Of a DNA stretch of 64,000 bases, positions 7,790 to 16,567 are shown piece after piece. The DNA is from Aquipseudomonas guryensis (lineage in GTDB: Bacteria; Pseudomonadota; Gammaproteobacteria; Pseudomonadales; Pseudomonadaceae), in NCBI RefSeq assembly GCF_014164785.1, contig NZ_JACJFN010000001.1, positions 186,001 to 250,000 of the forward strand, in the 5' to 3' direction. The notes beneath the pieces are model-generated. The model saw nothing but the letters and a program-made list of their open reading frames with translations, made no database searches and was not told the DNA's origin. Each line of letters opens with the position of its first letter. Within the stretch, counting starts at the first letter, position 1. A program made the position numbers and the translations under genes.

Positions 7790-9415
7790 ATGTTCCTGCA
7801 AAAATCCCTGCGCGCGCAGATCCTCGCTCTGCTCGGCGGCAGCCTGGTGCTGATCCTGATCACCGCCCTGGCCTGCTTCAGCTTCCTCTCCAGCGGCATG
7901 CAGGCTTATCGCGGCCTGCTCGACGGCCCGCTGGAAGCCACCCGCCTGATCGACGCGGCCAACGTCGAGTTCAAGATCCAGGTCCAGGAGTGGAAGAACG
8001 TCCTGCTGCGCGGCCAGGACAGCGACAACCTGAATAAGTACTGGGGCCAGTTCGAGGCCCAGGAACGCAAGGTGCAGGACACCCTGGGTCAATTGGTGCA
8101 GGTTGCCTCTGCCGATCAGGCACTGAAAACCCAGGTCGAGCGCCTGCGTAGCGAGCACCAGACCCTCGGAATCAACTACCGCAAGGGCCGCGATGCTTTC
8201 GTTGCCGCCAATGGTGATGCCAAGGCCGGCGATGCCGCGGTCAAGGGCATCGATCGCGCCGCCAGCGAGCAGATGAGCACCCTGGTCACTCAATTACGCG
8301 AGCAGAGCCTGGCGCAGGCCAAGCAGATCAACGCCGCCGCCGACCGCACCATCCTCATCGGCAGCGTATTACTGCTGGCGGCCAGCGTGGTCATCGCCCT
8401 ATTCAGCCTGTGGCTGGTCAATCGCAACCTGATCATCCCGATCCGCCACCTGATCAGCCATGTCGATGAACTCAGTCACGGCCACTTCGGCCAGCGCGTA
8501 GAAACCAACCGCGCCGATGAACTGGGCATGCTGGCCATCGCCTCCAACACCCTGCGCGACTTCCTTGCCAGCACCACCCAGAGCCTGCAGCAGAGCAGCA
8601 ACAACCTGGACAATGCCAGCGGCGAACTAAACAACATCGCCTCGCGCATGACCCAAGGCATCAACGAGCAGTTCGAGCGTACCGATCAGGTCGCCACGGC
8701 CATGCACGAGATGTCCGCCACCGCCCAGGAAGTGGCGCGGCATGCTGCCGAAGCCGCGCACGCCGCTGACGATGCCGACAACTCGGCACGCCAGGGTGGC
8801 AAGGTGATGACCTCGACTATCCAGACTATTACCGGCATGCGCAGCGAGATTGCCAACACCGCCGAAGTGATCCGCCGTCTGGAAGCCGACAGCGGGCGTA
8901 TCGGCAAGGTGCTGGAAGTGATCCGCGGTATCGCCGAGCAGACCAACCTGCTGGCCCTCAACGCCGCCATCGAAGCCGCCCGCGCCGGCGAGCAGGGCCG
9001 CGGTTTCGCCGTGGTCGCCGACGAGGTGCGTACCCTGGCTCAACGCACCGCCGAATCCACCGCCGAGATCAACCAGATCATCGACACGGTGCAGACTGGT
9101 GCAATCAATGCCGTCCGTGCCATCGAAAGCGGGCAGAACCGCAGCGAGGAAGGCGTGACCCAGGTCACCGAGGCCGGCGAAATGCTGCAGCGCATCACCG
9201 GCGCGGTGGAGGCCATCCGCGACATGAACCGACAGATCGCCACCGCCGCCGAGGAGCAGACCTCGGTGGCCGAGGACATCTCGCGCAACCTCACCGAAAT
9301 CACCGCCATCGCCAGCTCCAACCAAGAGAACGTGGAGCGTACCCAGAGCGCCAGCCAGAACCTGCAGAACCTGTCTGGTGAGCTGGGCGAAGTGACCCGT
9401 CGCCTGGGCTCTTGA
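7790..9415 (+). CDS. Methyl-accepting chemotaxis protein
   Basis: A 541-residue transmembrane chemoreceptor. The first membrane helix is at about 10-32, then a periplasmic ligand domain of about 155 residues, rich in helix and probably a four-helix bundle (NVEFKIQVQEWKNVLLRGQD is typical of such sensors). A second helix is at about 192-213, followed by a HAMP domain and the cytoplasmic signalling domain. The conserved hairpin tip EQTNLLALNAAIEAARAGE lies near residues 383-401. No CheR-binding pentapeptide is seen at the C terminus. The start at 7790 was chosen over an upstream ATG at 7742 because the membrane helix begins there. The ligand is unknown; the neighbouring iron cluster is not evidence of one. 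Confidence 0.93.
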   Translation: MFLQKSLRAQILALLGGSLVLILITALACFSFLSSGMQAYRGLLDGPLEATRLIDAANVEFKIQVQEWKNVLLRGQDSDNLNKYWGQFEAQERKVQDTLGQLVQVASADQALKTQVERLRSEHQTLGINYRKGRDAFVAANGDAKAGDAAVKGIDRAASEQMSTLVTQLREQSLAQAKQINAAADRTILIGSVLLLAASVVIALFSLWLVNRNLIIPIRHLISHVDELSHGHFGQRVETNRADELGMLAIASNTLRDFLASTTQSLQQSSNNLDNASGELNNIASRMTQGINEQFERTDQVATAMHEMSATAQEVARHAAEAAHAADDADNSARQGGKVMTSTIQTITGMRSEIANTAEVIRRLEADSGRIGKVLEVIRGIAEQTNLLALNAAIEAARAGEQGRGFAVVADEVRTLAQRTAESTAEINQIIDTVQTGAINAVRAIESGQNRSEEGVTQVTEAGEMLQRITGAVEAIRDMNRQIATAAEEQTSVAEDISRNLTEITAIASSNQENVERTQSASQNLQNLSGELGEVTRRLGS

Positions 9416-9524
9416 GGGGGCATCACGGCACACGGACGTGCCGGCAAAATGCCAGTCCGGGGCAATAACCGCGACACGCTGTTGCGACAATCTTTGCTGG
9501 TAACTTCTTGCAAATGGGCGTCTT

Positions 9525-9553
9525 TTGACTTGATGGTCAAGTGGGACTATGGT
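9525..9553 (+). promoter_or_regulatory. Candidate promoter with embedded operator for the efflux operon
   Basis: TTGACT and TATGGT are 17 bases apart. A perfect inverted repeat, ACTTGA-TGG-TCAAGT (9528-9542), overlaps the -35 and spacer, the classic place for a repressor. The start codon of the fusion protein is 53 bases downstream. Confidence 0.45.
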
Positions 9554-9605
9554 GCCCGCTTCGCCTATTCCCAGGCCTCTTTTTGCCCCGCCAAGGAACC
9601 GGAAT

Positions 9606-10760
9606 ATGTTGCTCCGCCGCATGTTTGTCATGCTGGGCGCTGTCATCCTCGTGGTGCTCGCCCTTGCCGCCTACAAAGGTTATTCGATCTACCAGCAGGT
9701 GCAGATGTTCTCGGCGCCACAGCCGGCCATCAGCGTGTCTGCCGCCTTGGCCAAGGAGCAGCCCTGGCAGAGCCGCCTGCCGGCCATCGGCACACTCAAG
9801 GCGTTCCAGGGCGTCGACCTGACCGCCGAAGTCCAAGGTACCGTGCAACAGGTGCTGTTCCAGTCCGGCGAGAAGGTCAGCCTCGGCCAGCCCCTGCTGC
9901 AACTGGACAGCCAGGTGGAACAGGCGATCCTCGCCACCGCCCTGGCCGTGCGCAACCTGGCCCAGGTGGAGTTCCAGCGCGGCAAGAACCTGGCCGTCAA
10001 GCAGGCCATTTCCAAGAGCGAGTTCGATCGCCTGAATGCCGAACTGCTCAAGGCCGAGGCCAGCGTCGCCCAGCTGCAGGCCAGCCTGGACAAGAAGCGC
10101 ATCCTCGCCCCCTTCGCCGGCACCATCGGCATCCGCCAGGTCGATACCGGTGACTACCTGAGTCCCGGCAATACCGTGGCCACCCTGCAGGACCTGTCCA
10201 AGCTGTATGTCGACTTCTTCCTGCCGGAACAAACCGTGCCGCTGCTGGCCATTGGTCAGCGCGTACGCCTGAACGTCGCCGCCTATCCGGGTGAGGTGTT
10301 CGAGGGCGAAATCGCCGCGATCAACCCCAAGGTCGAAGAAACCACGCGCAACCTGCAGGTGCGCGCCATGCTGCCGAACCCCGACAGCAAGCTGCTGCCG
10401 GGCATGTTCGCCAATCTGGACGTCCTCCTGCCAGGCGAAAAGCCGGTGATCGTGGTGCCGGAAACCGCCATCACCTACACCCTGTACGGCAACTCGGTGT
10501 ACGTAATCGGCGAGAAGAAGGACGAAAAGGGTGCCGTAGTGAAAGACGACAAGGGCCAGGCCCAGCTGCAGGTCGAGCGCCGCTTCGTCGAAACCGGCGA
10601 GCGTCGCGATGCCCAGGTGGTGGTGCTCAAGGGCCTTAAGGCCGGCGAGCAGGTGGTCACCGCCGGCCAGCTCAAGCTGGATAACGGCGCCCACGTGAGC
10701 ATCGCCGACGACCAGGCCCAGGCGGTCGAAGCGGCCACCCCAGCCAGCGCCGCCCAGTAA
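9606..10760 (+). CDS. RND efflux membrane fusion protein (MexV-like)
   Basis: A 384-residue periplasmic adaptor of the HlyD/AcrA type. One N-terminal membrane anchor (about 5-25) is followed by the barrel-sandwich lipoyl half-motif GTVQQVLFQSGEKVSLGQPLLQLD, a coiled-coil hairpin (about 100-160), and the second half KKRILAPFAGTIGIRQVDTGDYL. It links the inner-membrane RND pump to an outer-membrane channel. The start at 9606 places the anchor at the N terminus. The pump gene follows after 23 bases; no outer-membrane factor is encoded here, so a shared channel such as OprM is likely. Order and neighbours suggest orthology with MexV (PA4374), from memory. Confidence 0.9.
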   Translation: MLLRRMFVMLGAVILVVLALAAYKGYSIYQQVQMFSAPQPAISVSAALAKEQPWQSRLPAIGTLKAFQGVDLTAEVQGTVQQVLFQSGEKVSLGQPLLQLDSQVEQAILATALAVRNLAQVEFQRGKNLAVKQAISKSEFDRLNAELLKAEASVAQLQASLDKKRILAPFAGTIGIRQVDTGDYLSPGNTVATLQDLSKLYVDFFLPEQTVPLLAIGQRVRLNVAAYPGEVFEGEIAAINPKVEETTRNLQVRAMLPNPDSKLLPGMFANLDVLLPGEKPVIVVPETAITYTLYGNSVYVIGEKKDEKGAVVKDDKGQAQLQVERRFVETGERRDAQVVVLKGLKAGEQVVTAGQLKLDNGAHVSIADDQAQAVEAATPASAAQ

Positions 10761-10783
10761 GGCGCGGCGCCAAGGAAACCAAC

Positions 10784-13700
10784 ATGGCTTTTACAGATCC
10801 GTTCATCCGTCGCCCGGTACTGGCCACCGTGGTCAGCCTGCTGATCATCCTGCTGGGCTTCCAGGCCTTCAGCAAACTGGTGATCCGCCAGTACCCGCAG
10901 ATGGAAAACGCCCTGATCACGGTGACCACCGCCTACCCCGGGGCGAATGCCGAGACCATCCAGGGCTACATCACCCAGCCGCTGCAGCAGAGCCTGGCAA
11001 GCGCCGAAGGCATCGACTACATGACCTCGTCGAGCCAGCAGAACCTCTCGGTGATCTCCATCTATGCGCGCATCGGCGCTGACAGCGACCGTCTGTTCAC
11101 CGAGCTGCTGGCCAAGGCCGGCGAGGTGAAGAACCAGTTGCCGCAGGATGCCGAAGACCCGGTGCTGTCCAAGGAAGCGGCCGACTCCACCGCGCTGATG
11201 TATGTCAGCTTCTACAGCGAGCAGCTGTCCAACCCGCAGATCACCGACTACCTGTCCCGGGTCATCCAGCCCAAGCTGGCCACCCTGCCAGGCATGGCCG
11301 AAGCGGAAATCCTCGGCAACCAGGTGTTCGCCATGCGCCTATGGCTGGACCCGGTGAAGATGGCCGCCTATGGCGTCACCGCCGGCGAGTTCAGCGAAGC
11401 CGTGCGCCAGTACAACTTCCTCGCCGCCGCCGGCGAAGTGAAGGGCCAGTACGTGGTCACTAGCATCAATGCCAGCACCGACCTGAAGACCCCGCAAGCC
11501 TTCGGCGCCATCCCGCTGAAGACCGTCGGTGACACCCGCGTGCTGGTGCGCGACGTGGCCCGGGTGGAAATGGGCGCGGCCAACTACGACTCGATCAGCT
11601 CGTTCGACGGCACGCCCTCGGTGTACATCGCCATCAAGGGCACGCCCAGCGCCAACCCGCTGGACGTGATCAAGCACGTGCGCGCCATCCTCCCGGAGCT
11701 GGAAGCGCAGCTGCCGCCGAACCTGAAGGTATCCATCGCCTACGACGCCACCCGCTTTATCCAGGCCTCCATCGACGAGGTGGTGAAGACCCTGATCGAG
11801 GCGGTGCTGATCGTCATCGTCGTGGTGTTCCTGTTCCTCGGCGCGTTCCGCTCGGTGCTGATCCCGGTGATCACCATTCCGCTGTCGATGATCGGCGTGC
11901 TGTTCTTCATGCAGCTGATGGGCTACTCGATCAACCTGCTGACCCTGCTGGCCATGGTCCTGGCCATCGGCCTGGTGGTGGACGACGCCATCGTGGTGGT
12001 GGAAAACATCCACCGCCATATCGAGGAAGGTAAAACGCCGTTCGACGCGGCCATCGAAGGGGCGCGCGAGATCGCCGTGCCGGTGGTCTCGATGACCATT
12101 ACCCTGGCCGCGGTGTATGCACCAATCGGCTTCCTCGAGGGCCTCACCGGGGCGTTGTTCAAGGAATTCGCCCTGACCCTGGCCGGTGCGGTGATCATCT
12201 CCGGCATCGTCGCCCTGACCCTGTCGCCGATGATGTGCGCCAAGCTGCTGCGCCACGAGGAAAACCCCTCGGGCCTGGCACATCGGCTCGACCAGATTTT
12301 CGACCGGCTCAAGCAACGCTACCAGCGCGCCTTGCACGGTACCCTCAACACCCGCCCGGTGGTGCTGGTGTTTGCCCTGATCGTCATGGGCCTGATCCCG
12401 GTGCTGCTCAAGTTCAGCCACAGCGAGCTGGCGCCGGAAGAGGACCAGGGCATCGTGTTTCTCTTCGCCAATGCGCCGCAGCCGACCAACCTGAACTACC
12501 TGAACGCCTACACCGACGAGTTCGTGGAGATCTTCAAGAGCTTCCCCGAGTACTACTCGTCGTTCCAGATCAACGGCTTCGATGGCGTGCAGGCCGGGAT
12601 CGGCGGCTTCCTGCTGACCCCCTGGGACGAGCGCGAGCGCACGCAGATGGAGCTGCTACCGGAGGTCCAGGCCAAGCTCAATGCCATCCCCGGCCTGCAG
12701 ATCTTCGGCTTCAACCTGCCGTCGCTGCCGGGCACCGGCCAGGGTCTGCCGTTCCAGTTCGTGATCAATACGCCGAACGACTACGAGTCGCTGCTGCAGG
12801 TGGCCGACCGGGTCAAGGCGCGGGCCATGGAGTCGGGCAAGTTCGCCTTCCTCAACGTCGACCTGGCTTTCGACAAGCCGGAAGTGGTGGTCGAGATCGA
12901 CCGCGAGAAGGCCGCGCAGATGGGCGTGTCCATGCAGGACCTGGGGCTGACCCTTGCCACCCTGCTCGGCGAAGGCGAGATCAACCGCTTCACCATCGAC
13001 GGTCGCAGCTACAAGGTGATCGCCCAGGTCGAGCGCGCCTACCGTGACAATCCGGGCTGGCTGAGCAGCTACTACGTGAAGAGCGAAAGCGGGCAGATGG
13101 TGCCGCTGGGCACGCTGATCAAGGTCAGTGACCGCGCGCGGCCAACCAAGCTCAAGCAGTTCCAGCAGCTCAACTCGGCGATCATCGAAGGTGTACCCAT
13201 CGTCAGCACCGGTGAGGCGGTGGACACCATCGCGCAGATCGCCCGCGAGGAAGCGCCGCGCGGCTACGCCTTCGACTACGCCGGCGCCTCGCGCCAGTAT
13301 GTGCAGGAAGGCAGCGCGCTGTTCGTCACCTTCGCCCTGGCCCTGGCGATCATCTTCCTAGTGCTGGCCGCGCAGTTCGAGAGCTTCCGCGACCCGCTGG
13401 TGATCCTGGTCACCGTACCGCTGTCGATCTGCGGCGCCCTGCTGCCGATCTTCCTCGGTTTCTCCAGCATGAACATCTACACCCAGGTGGGCCTGGTGAC
13501 GCTGATCGGCCTGATCAGCAAGCACGGCATCCTGATCGTCGAGTTCGCCAACCAGCTGCGCCACGACAAGGGCCTCGGTGTGCGCGAAGCGATCGAGGAA
13601 GCCGCCTCGATTCGCCTGCGCCCGGTGCTGATGACCACCGCGGCGATGGTCTTCGGCATGGTACCGCTGATCCTCGCCACCGGCGCCGGAGCGGCCAGCC

Positions 13701-13837
13701 GCTTCGACATCGGCCTGGTGATCGCCACCGGCATGTCGATCGGCACCCTGTTCACCCTGTTCGTCCTGCCCTGCGTCTACACCCTGTTGGCCAAGCCGGA
13801 CGCCAGGCCGGCCGCAGCAGCGGTGCCGTCACACTGA
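10784..13837 (+). CDS. RND multidrug efflux transporter (MexW-like)
   Basis: A 1017-residue inner-membrane proton antiporter of the HAE1 RND family, full length for the family. It has the usual duplicated layout: helix 1 at about 10-28, a large periplasmic porter/docking loop, helices 2-6 (about 335-490), a second loop and helices 8-12 (about 840-1000). The paired aspartates of the proton relay are in GLVVDDAIVVVENI (about 400-401). AAG-GAA precedes the ATG at 10784. It forms a two-gene operon with the fusion protein and ends in a strong bidirectional terminator. Substrates cannot be read from sequence; the MexVW pump of P. aeruginosa exports several antibiotics. Confidence 0.93.
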   Translation: MAFTDPFIRRPVLATVVSLLIILLGFQAFSKLVIRQYPQMENALITVTTAYPGANAETIQGYITQPLQQSLASAEGIDYMTSSSQQNLSVISIYARIGADSDRLFTELLAKAGEVKNQLPQDAEDPVLSKEAADSTALMYVSFYSEQLSNPQITDYLSRVIQPKLATLPGMAEAEILGNQVFAMRLWLDPVKMAAYGVTAGEFSEAVRQYNFLAAAGEVKGQYVVTSINASTDLKTPQAFGAIPLKTVGDTRVLVRDVARVEMGAANYDSISSFDGTPSVYIAIKGTPSANPLDVIKHVRAILPELEAQLPPNLKVSIAYDATRFIQASIDEVVKTLIEAVLIVIVVVFLFLGAFRSVLIPVITIPLSMIGVLFFMQLMGYSINLLTLLAMVLAIGLVVDDAIVVVENIHRHIEEGKTPFDAAIEGAREIAVPVVSMTITLAAVYAPIGFLEGLTGALFKEFALTLAGAVIISGIVALTLSPMMCAKLLRHEENPSGLAHRLDQIFDRLKQRYQRALHGTLNTRPVVLVFALIVMGLIPVLLKFSHSELAPEEDQGIVFLFANAPQPTNLNYLNAYTDEFVEIFKSFPEYYSSFQINGFDGVQAGIGGFLLTPWDERERTQMELLPEVQAKLNAIPGLQIFGFNLPSLPGTGQGLPFQFVINTPNDYESLLQVADRVKARAMESGKFAFLNVDLAFDKPEVVVEIDREKAAQMGVSMQDLGLTLATLLGEGEINRFTIDGRSYKVIAQVERAYRDNPGWLSSYYVKSESGQMVPLGTLIKVSDRARPTKLKQFQQLNSAIIEGVPIVSTGEAVDTIAQIAREEAPRGYAFDYAGASRQYVQEGSALFVTFALALAIIFLVLAAQFESFRDPLVILVTVPLSICGALLPIFLGFSSMNIYTQVGLVTLIGLISKHGILIVEFANQLRHDKGLGVREAIEEAASIRLRPVLMTTAAMVFGMVPLILATGAGAASRFDIGLVIATGMSIGTLFTLFVLPCVYTLLAKPDARPAAAAVPSH

Positions 13838-13851
13838 GTGACACCCCCAAG

Positions 13852-13879
13852 AAAAAGCCCCGCAGTGCGGGGCTTTTTT
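13852..13879. terminator. Bidirectional terminator between the RND gene and the small exported protein
   Basis: AGCCCCGC and GCGGGGCT form a perfect stem with a three-base loop, flanked by five A on the left and six T on the right, so it can serve both converging units. Confidence 0.92.
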
Positions 13880-13893
13880 CATTCTGTGACAGC

Positions 13894-14133
13894 TCAGTTG
13901 CTGGCGTTCAGGTTCTGCGACAGGCCGAACATCACCAGCAACAGGTCACTGTCGGGCCTGACCTGCGGCGTCAGCGCCTTGTTGCGGGCAACCGCTGGCG
14001 GCGGGCAGTAATTCAGTGAACTGTGATGGGCATCCAGCACCACGGGTTCGGGCTCCTGCCATGCGGCGGCGGCCAGGGCGGTTACGCCGAGGGCACCAAC
14101 GAGGAAAAGACCTCGAGCAATTTCTAATTTCAT
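13894..14133 (-). CDS. Small exported protein of unknown function
   Basis: A 79-residue protein. The ATG at 14133 follows a good AAGGGG ribosome site and begins a clear signal-peptide-like N terminus (MKLEIARGLFLVGALGVTALAA). The mature part is short and includes DAHHSSLNYCPPPAVARNKAL and a hydrophobic LLLVMFGLSQNL end. An upstream extension to 14340 is open but lacks a ribosome site and would bury the signal peptide. I do not recognise the family. It is transcribed away from inaA/colRS, sits opposite the RND gene and probably has its own promoter in 14134-14355. Confidence 0.65.
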   Translation of the reverse strand: MKLEIARGLFLVGALGVTALAAAAWQEPEPVVLDAHHSSLNYCPPPAVARNKALTPQVRPDSDLLLVMFGLSQNLNASN

Positions 14134-14355
14134 CGCTGCAACCCCTTGAAAGTGCTGCCTAACACTTAGTGAAAACCTTAGAGCATCAAACCGTTCCCGT
14201 GGTTTTGGCAGACAAGCGGTCAGCCCGCTACCGCAAGAGTCCTTGGTAGCCGGGATGCAGACTAGGGAATGGACTGTGAAAAAATCGTTATACCTGCCCG
14301 TAGCTACTGCACGCTTCATCGCGTGGCACAACCCGAGCACGGGCTAACTCAAGCG

Positions 14356-15051
14356 TTAGATACCCTTGAGAGGGCTACCAAAAACTTGCTGGTAGCCATG
14401 CAATACCTGTTTCCATTGGACATCACTCCACGGCGAATGACGCCTGAGTTGCCGCATATCATGCTGCGCAGCACTTTTGCAGGTCAGCCGCCGGCGGCTT
14501 TTCTCCAGGTCCAGCAGCGCCACGTCCAGCGCATCGCCCTGCACCCGCACGAATACATGCTTGGCGTACAGGCAGCCATGCTGCCAACGGCCAAGGTGCA
14601 TACGCGCCAGCGTGGCACCGATCTGTTGCAGCAGTTGCTCGTGCTGCGCGGCACTCAAGCATTCCGCCCCGCCCTGCGCATACCAGCTGTCGATATCGGC
14701 GAAGCCCTCCAAGGCCTCGCTGATGAGGATGGCACGCCAGCCCTCGCCCACCTGATAGTGCGCACCGCAGTAGATCAGGTGCGGTACTCGCACACCCAGC
14801 TTGCTCAAGCCCAGCATGGCATTGCGCTCACGCAGCACTGTCGGGCGGCCAAAGGGGTGGAGAAGGCTGCGATAGAGGTGATCGACCTGACGTTTGGCAT
14901 ACAGTAATTCGTCGCTCACGTGACGTAACCGCTGCACCCCACTTTCACCACCCCGGCGCCGATTGGGGGCCTCGACCCACTCCCCCTGTTGCTGCCACCA
15001 CTGATCGAACAGACTCGCATCCTTGTCCAAGCCGAACACGGCACTCAGCAT
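14356..15051 (-). CDS. inaA: InaA-like lipopolysaccharide kinase family protein
   Basis: A 231-residue protein of the RfaP/WaaP-InaA kinase-like family. The N-terminal half has the glycine-rich and lysine-containing start (RRRGGESGVQRL), the middle has CGAHYQVGEGWRAILISEAL, and the catalytic-loop-like LARMHLGRWQHGCLYAKHVFV and DVALLDLEKSRRRL (kinase HxD and DFG-like positions) are present. InaA proteins are acid-inducible, and the family phosphorylates lipopolysaccharide core sugars; the substrate here is unproven. I chose ATG 15051 rather than GTG 15057 because the GGGGGAGG site is six bases from the former and only one from the latter. It lies downstream of colS on the same strand, 235 bases away. 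Confidence 0.82.
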   Translation of the reverse strand: MLSAVFGLDKDASLFDQWWQQQGEWVEAPNRRRGGESGVQRLRHVSDELLYAKRQVDHLYRSLLHPFGRPTVLRERNAMLGLSKLGVRVPHLIYCGAHYQVGEGWRAILISEALEGFADIDSWYAQGGAECLSAAQHEQLLQQIGATLARMHLGRWQHGCLYAKHVFVRVQGDALDVALLDLEKSRRRLTCKSAAQHDMRQLRRHSPWSDVQWKQVLHGYQQVFGSPLKGI

Positions 15052-15126
15052 CGTCACCCTCCCCCGAAATCAGATCATAACCTCGTCGCCAAACCAGCCA
15101 AGGCTGGAGCGCCTCGACACACATGA

Positions 15127-15150
15127 GTTACCGCAGTCACTGCGGGTAAC
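15127..15150 (-). other. Hairpin in the colS-inaA gap
   Basis: GTTACCGCAG and CTGCGGGTAAC pair almost fully (one bulged G) around a TCA loop. There is no T run, so it is not a standard terminator. It could protect or attenuate the colS transcript before inaA. Confidence 0.35.
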
Positions 15151-15286
15151 AGACAGATGCGGCAATAGCAGCCTGATGTGCTTGTCGACACTCGATCGGG
15201 ATTTGGCTGCAAGGCGCATACCCGCCTGACCACTACGACAGCTTATGCCCCATGAGGTGAGGGTACGAGACGATATGAGCAGGCGC

Positions 15287-16567
15287 TCAGCAGACAGCGA
15301 CGGTAAGGCTGACCTCGAAGCGACAACCCTGAGGCTCCACGCTGCTCAGGCTGACACTCCAGCCCTGGCTTTCGCAGATCCGCTGGACCAGCGACAGGCC
15401 GAGACCGAGACCTTCACCACGCGCCTGGCCACCGCGGACAAAGGGCTGGAACATCGCCTCGCGCTCGCTTTCCGGAATGCCCACGCCGCTGTCGACAACG
15501 ACGAAGCCCTGCTCACCCAGCTGCAACTCGATAGCGCCACGCTCGGTGTAATGCAGTGCATTGCGCAACAGATTGCCCATGACCGAGCGCAGCAAGGGCG
15601 CGTTGTAATGCAGCAGGGCGCCGCTGCCGCGCTGGTAATGGAACGTCAGGCCCTTGGCCTCGATCGCCGGGCGCCATTGCTCCACCAGGCCATCGGCCAC
15701 CTCTGCCAGGCTGGCCAGGGGCGTCGTGCCGGTCTCATCGCTGCGCGAGCGCGCCAGCAGCAGGAAGGTCTGCACCAGATCGCGCATTTCCTCCGTGGCG
15801 CGGGCGATCCGCTGCACCTGGCCACGGGCGCGCGCATCCAGGGAAGCGCTTTCCAGCAGCAGCTCGCAGGAGCTGGCCAGCACCATCAGTGGCGTGCGCA
15901 GCTCATGGCTGACGTCACTGGTAAACAGCCGCTCACGGGTCAGCGCGCGGCGTAGCAGGCCCAGGGTGGTATCGAAGGAGGCCGCCAGCTGCCCCACCTC
16001 GTCGCTGGCATAGTCCGGCGCCAGGGACGGCGCCCGATCAAGCAGCTGGTCCGGGTGGCGCACCTGGGTCGACAGGCGCACCACTGGCTCGATCACCTTG
16101 CGCGCCAACAGCCAGCCGAGCAGCCCGGACAGCGCCAGGCTGATCAGGAAACCACCGAGCACCACGGCGAACAACAACTGCTCGCGGTCCTCGAACTCGC
16201 TCTGGTCTTCCAGCAGTACATAACGGCGGCCATCCACCAGCTGAACGAAGGCATGGTAGGAACGCTCATCGCGATACACCTCGCTGAAGCCGGGCGGCAG
16301 CGCCTGCAGGTCGGCCGGCATGGCAAAGTCGCCGGGACCATTGCTGAAATGAAACAGCTGGTCCGGCTCGGGCTTGTGCCGCCAATCCTCGCTGCTCTCC
16401 ATTTTCAGCAGGCGCCCCAGGTCACCGCCCAGCTCGGCGGAGATCAAGCGCTCCTCGACCAGGTGCACGGTCTCGACGATGCCGATGGCAAAGGTGCCCC
16501 CCACCAGCAAGGTCATCAGCATGAAGGCGATGACGATGCGCCGTGACAGGCTGTGCCTAAACTCCAT
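15287..16567 (-). CDS. colS: Sensor histidine kinase ColS
   Basis: A 426-residue membrane histidine kinase. Helix 1 is at about 11-31 and helix 2 at about 131-154, with a periplasmic loop of about 100 residues. The loop holds H35, E38, H105 and an E126-D-R-E129 (ExxE) motif, matching, from memory, the metal-binding residues described for P. putida ColS, which senses excess Fe3+ and Zn2+. HAMP follows, then the phospho-acceptor H221 in SDVSHELRTP and the ATPase domain with NLLRNALHY, DSGVGIPE and GEGLGLGLSL. The ATG at 16567 overlaps the last 11 bases of colR, so the two are translationally coupled. ColRS controls membrane-modification and metal-tolerance genes. Confidence 0.9.
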   Translation of the reverse strand: MEFRHSLSRRIVIAFMLMTLLVGGTFAIGIVETVHLVEERLISAELGGDLGRLLKMESSEDWRHKPEPDQLFHFSNGPGDFAMPADLQALPPGFSEVYRDERSYHAFVQLVDGRRYVLLEDQSEFEDREQLLFAVVLGGFLISLALSGLLGWLLARKVIEPVVRLSTQVRHPDQLLDRAPSLAPDYASDEVGQLAASFDTTLGLLRRALTRERLFTSDVSHELRTPLMVLASSCELLLESASLDARARGQVQRIARATEEMRDLVQTFLLLARSRSDETGTTPLASLAEVADGLVEQWRPAIEAKGLTFHYQRGSGALLHYNAPLLRSVMGNLLRNALHYTERGAIELQLGEQGFVVVDSGVGIPESEREAMFQPFVRGGQARGEGLGLGLSLVQRICESQGWSVSLSSVEPQGCRFEVSLTVAVC

